Program-made: the position numbers and the translations under genes | Origin: Gnetum montanum | Lineage: Eukaryota > Streptophyta > Gnetopsida > Gnetales > Gnetaceae | Length of the DNA: 64,000 nt | Assembly: GCA_015680685.1 (NCBI GenBank) | Contig: MNCI01033465.1 | Coordinates: 579,090-643,089, forward strand | Direction: 5' to 3' | The notes under the pieces: model-generated | The model's input: the letters and a program-made list of their open reading frames with translations, nothing else | What the model was told of the DNA's origin: nothing | Databases searched by the model: none | Part shown: in pieces, positions 60,349-64,000 of the stretch | Layout: every line of letters begins with the position of its first letter | Numbering within the stretch: the first letter of the stretch is position 1

Positions 60349-61199
60349 TGATGAGCCACATATCAGGACTGCGATATCGTGTTCGTGATATTAGGTCCAA
60401 GATATTGTATCCTGCCAAGCAATATTAGACATCCAATATTAGGACCTGTCTCATTGCCTATAAATGAGAGGTAGGTGCACTTGGTTTGGTAGTTAGTTGT
60501 TAGTCCCTTACCTGAACTCTTGCAGTTTCTCCCTCTTAGAGTTAGAATTATTTCTAAGTGCCCGCAGTAGGAGTCATAAAGCAAATGGATCTTTATTTGA
60601 GCATTGTGTACCTAAGCACACCTTGTGTTTGGAAATGAATATTGAGATTACTTCATCATTGTAGCATTCACTTAGTTTTAACTATTATTTATTTCTTTCT
60701 TACTTAATATCTCTTTACCTTCCTCTCCTATCCCTGTTATCAAATGTGAAATGAGTATGACTTAATCACAAGCATTTAAGTGTGACTACTTGGTATCCTA
60801 GTAGTGTGTACCTAGGACATGCGCTTGGTAATACCAGTAGCACTACATGAGGTCCAAGATGTATACAGATGATTAAGGGATGGATTCTCATCGCACTTAG
60901 GCTAGCTTAAACTTTCTTCACCCTTTCCCTCTTAGTTAAAACAAAGTTACTTTCCATTGCCTTTAGGAGTAGCATTAGTCTAGGACCACATCATACACCT
61001 TACTTTCACATCATACACCTCACTTTGGGCTAAATCATATGTGATAAAGAAAATACTAGTCCAGGTGGGAAGATAGTGAACTGCGATCGACAAGTAACTA
61101 TCTAGATACCACAACTAGCCCATCTGCGAAGTTCAACCGGATCATGCATGAATGCTCATATTCGTATGGTTGAGTGTAGGGGTACCTCACCACTCATCA
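60349..61199 (+). mobile_element. Athila-like 5' LTR (element D)
   Basis: Runs from TGATGAG to CACTCATCA and is followed by a primer-binding site. Distal U3 (about 60365-60450) has GATATCG/CAATATTAG words. The TATA box is at 60459-60465, and the region TTGCAGTTTCTCCCTC...GCCCGCAGTAG follows. It interrupts the Tat pol at 60348. Confidence 0.82.
60459..60465 (+). promoter_or_regulatory. TATA box of element D LTR
   Basis: TATAAAT in the context ATTGCCTATAAATGAGAG, the same placement as at 2084-2090. Confidence 0.55.
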
Positions 61200-61200
61200 T

Positions 61201-61218
61201 TGGCGCTATTGTCGAGGA
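61201..61218 (+). promoter_or_regulatory. Primer-binding site, tRNA-Asp type (element D)
   Basis: TGGCGCTATTGTCGAGGA, 14 of 18 to the tRNA-Asp complement with only transitions, one base after the LTR. Confidence 0.8.
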
Positions 61219-61330
61219 CGGTGCTAGTTATTTAGATTAGTTATATCATCCAAGATTGCTGTAACAAAGCCTTGACAATATATCTTTCAAAAAGAAGTAA
61301 TTGCAAATAAGTCACACACAATTCATAACA

Positions 61331-63367
61331 ATGTCTCTCTTACAAGACTATGATAATGCAACAACCAGTAAGGCAATTCATTGAAGAACTAGTGAATTAT
61401 ACGATGATGAAGACAAAGTTTGGAGTACTCAATCTGATGCAGGGGCCTCCTATGTACATAAACAAAGACAACATTGTCCCAATTCATAATTTCATAACCT
61501 ACCTAGTGATGATGAACCCTTGCTGGCCACTAAGAGCCTAATGCATATACAAGAGGTTGTTCGAATATCTCGCAGACTCCGCAAGGAAAGGCATCTACCT
61601 AGGCTTGATTTAAACAAATTTTCCAAGTTTTCATGAGGCTATGATTTAGATCCACAACATCATTTACAAGCCTTCTATGATGCCTGTGTATGGAACAATA
61701 TTGATAATGGGTGGAAAATACTTAAGGTATTTCCTACAATACTCGTTGGCCAAGCAAAAGTATGATATAGGTCCTTACAACCAAAAATAATTTAACGTTG
61801 GCCGACAATGGTAGAACTCTTCAATGAAAGATATCAAATGTATGCAAGAGTGTCAACCTTGAGGAAAAAAATCCAAGAATGGAAACAAGCACAACATGAA
61901 CCCTTGGACATGGCCTTAGAAAGATATTATGCATTGTTAAACAATTTTCTAGGCCATGGGTTCTCCGAGGAAAGGCTAATGTATCACATCATGGATAGGC
62001 TCTATAATGAAACAAGGGAAACGCTAGGGATGTATGCTCAAGGTCACCTATATGAGCTACGAACCCATCAATTCAAAGAGCTTATTAAGCGGGTAGCAAA
62101 AGAAGAAGGAGAAATGGCTAAATGGGAGAATGTTAAAAGCTCTCAATGGGACCAAAATATCGAATTAGCAAAGGTCCATGATCATGAAGAGGAGAAATTA
62201 ACTCACCTCAAGGAAATGGAATCATCTTTGCTGATACTATAATCACTAGATGAAATTGAGGCAAAGATCAATAAGATGACGGAATGGATACATGAAAAAT
62301 GTGGAGAATATGCCAACACTATTAGAGGTAGAATCATGATGAACCAAGAAGCAGGATAGAACATCCTTAGATAATCAGAAAGAAGGGCTGAAGAAAATAA
62401 GAACTCAACTGCTAATCATATGTATCAATGTAACATTTTCCTACACGATCACCCCAAAGGTCAATGCCCAATATTGTCACACTTACATGAGCATTAGGGA
62501 AGAATGTTACATCTAGAGTTCATACAAAAATACTATGTTCAATCATAGTGGCAAAAATCCCAATCATGGGGGAGGCCACCCTCAAACTAGTCACACCCTT
62601 CATATCATCTGAACCTAAGTGCTTATCAGGTTCAACATCTTGTTTCTCCAACCATGTCAACATCTTCTATCTCACCACATTGTTATTATTCTCATAAGTA
62701 CTATTAGCTTATGTCCTTTCCAACAAGATCACCACCTCATGTTCCTTATACTTCTCCTTACTCTCAATATTCTCATCCTTCACCTTCTTGTACATCGCCA
62801 CCAATAGTACCAGAAGGTTTTTTACCACAGCATCAACCCACGAACGTTACTTGTGTTGCTACTATCAACCGTAGTGGGAATCCTCCACAACATCAAAGGC
62901 ATCCCTTCTTTAGACATGACTGTAGAAAGGGATAGCACAGTTCCAAGACCACTACATCCTCCCACTTAGCACAAGCTCAACACTGTGGTGCATCTTTCTC
63001 CTCAAACCCAATGCCTCATGTAACCTTATTGGGGCCACCAATCAATACTCCAAAAATTGTGCAGTCCAATGAATATAGCCACGTAGGGAGACATATCGAT
63101 CCTTGCATACCATCTTACGGTCAAGGTTGCTATAGTGGGTCAACTCTGTACCAATTAAACTCATCTTCTAACTTGCACCACTATGTCAACTTTAATATAG
63201 TGCGTGCACCCCAATTTGGGTACATTCCAACCACAACATCAAAAGACACCCAGTGGTTTGGATATGATCAAGTCCCAATATTTTCGAAATGCATGGATCC
63301 AACCCTTCCATTTATTAATTCTCGCTATGGTCAAAAGTTTAGTTATGGGGGATATCCCCCATTCTAA
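61331..63367 (+). pseudogene. Athila-like gag (element D)
   Basis: A start ATG at 61331 opens MSLLQDYDNATTSKAIH. After a frame change the core is open at 61808-62242, with LRKKIQEWKQAQHEPLDMAL, MYHIMDRLYNETRETLGMYA and QFKELIKRVAKEEGEMAKWE; this is the classic gypsy Gag block. A zinc-knuckle remnant CNIFLHDHPKGQCP lies near 62430-62470. The C-terminus is Pro/Ser/Tyr-rich; its last 118 codons (63011-63367) are open and end YGGYPPF. Few stops remain compared with other copies. No protease or RT follows. It lacks the Ser/Arg-rich N-terminal section seen in element A. Confidence 0.78.
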
Positions 63368-64000
63368 CAAATAGATTTAATAAATGTTTTTCCTTTTCTT
63401 TAATTTTAAAATTTTTTGTTTTATCTTTTTATTGGTTGGTTCATCTTTTTATTTATTATTTTATCTTTTTATCTTTTTGTGGGTAATCTCATCTATGAAT
63501 AAAACACTCATGTGACTCATTGGTTGAGGTGTTATTCTATGTTATCAAGTCTCATGTGACTAATTACTTGGATAGTGAGCCCATCACATCCACCCACCCA
63601 TTCTATTAATAAGTGGTTCTACTCTAGGTCCGATGATATTCTTGACATCATTAAAACTTAAACTAATTTTGTGCTCATTATGCCTAGAGTAAAAAATAAT
63701 GGACTAAGAGGGAATGGCTAGGGTGTGACATCAAGGGGACTTGTGGATTCTCTTTAATGACATTTGTAGGAGTTATCATGCAGACTGGTTGTACTAAGAT
63801 CCTTGTAGATCTAACGAAAAATGGAAGTAAGAGTAATAAAGGCAGTCAATAAAAAAACCCCAATGCTATTCTTGGGGGTCTCACTGGAAAGACATGCACC
63901 CATGCCTAAAGGTAGGTAGCTTCTCTGGATTACGCATCCAAATAAAAAGGAGAGTGTGCCACAAATTCCCAATCACTCCTCCCTTGAACAAAACACCAAG
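63368..64000 (+). mobile_element. 3' non-coding region of element D (continues off window)
   Basis: Begins with a T-rich tract (63380-63480) and then carries GGAATGGCTAGGGTGTGACA and GGTCTCACTGGAAAGACATG words. These align with the reverse of 4140-4090 and 3895-3860 in element A. No pol sequence is present. Confidence 0.55.

Overview
This window looks like a piece of a large, repeat-filled land-plant (probably seed-plant) nuclear genome. It is AT-rich. I found no intact protein-coding gene, no rRNA or tRNA and no CRISPR. Almost everything recognisable is decayed LTR retrotransposon, mostly Ty3/gypsy of the Athila and Tat/Ogre types. The protein-coding stretches are broken by in-frame stops, many at positions where CAG, CAA, CGA or TGG would be expected. 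Primer-binding sites differ from a tRNA-Asp tail only by transitions. That is what old, cytosine-methylated, deaminated heterochromatin looks like. I cannot name the species.

Two main LTR families are interleaved. Athila-like LTRs (about 810-935 bp, ends TGATGAG...CTCATCA) lie at 1940-2874 (+), 6262-7165 (-), 8362-9223 (-), 30836-31647 (-), 34940-35816 (-), 41807-42665 (+, fragment) and 60349-61199 (+). Tat-like LTRs (about 1.1-1.4 kb) lie at 22764-24095 (+), 36982-38123 (-), 40068-41460 (+) and 53612-54698 (-). A probable Ty1/copia-type LTR lies at 7190-7640, and an unclassified solo LTR at 56215-57486.

Layout: 1-2874 is the 3' end of a plus-strand Athila-like element (a coiled-coil ORF, polypurine tract and 3' LTR). 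2875-7165 is a minus-strand gag-only Athila derivative. 7166-10870 holds a copia-like LTR, an Athila 3' LTR, a weak DUF4283-like remnant and AT-rich DNA. 10880-13170 is a minus-strand Tat reverse transcriptase/RNase H. 13260-14100 is a degenerate short repeat, and 14190-15960 is a tandem array with about 192-bp period built around a hairpin motif. 16586-22072 is a plus-strand, multi-exon, decayed gene with GT-AG introns whose identity I do not know. 22080-25150 is a Tat gag/pro fragment (-) followed by a Tat 5' LTR, leader and gag start (+). 25160-35816 is the longest minus-strand Athila-like copy (gag, pro, RT, RH, INT, 3' non-coding, coiled-coil ORF), split by a solo LTR with a perfect TSD. 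35817-38123 is the Tat element that it interrupted. 38124-41460 is the 3' part of a plus-strand Tat element. 41807-50140 is an Athila LTR fragment and a second minus-strand Athila copy. 51400-53611 is a plus-strand Tat gag, interrupted by a minus-strand Tat element (53612-60348), which is itself interrupted by a solo LTR and by a plus-strand gag-only Athila-like element that runs off the right edge.

The most unusual points are the intron-containing decayed gene next to the 192-bp hairpin array, the recurrent 3' coiled-coil ORF of the Athila-like elements, two gag-only derivatives with the same pol-less layout, and LTR U3 ends that carry a different short-motif array in each copy. All clade calls come from motifs read by eye; no database search was possible.
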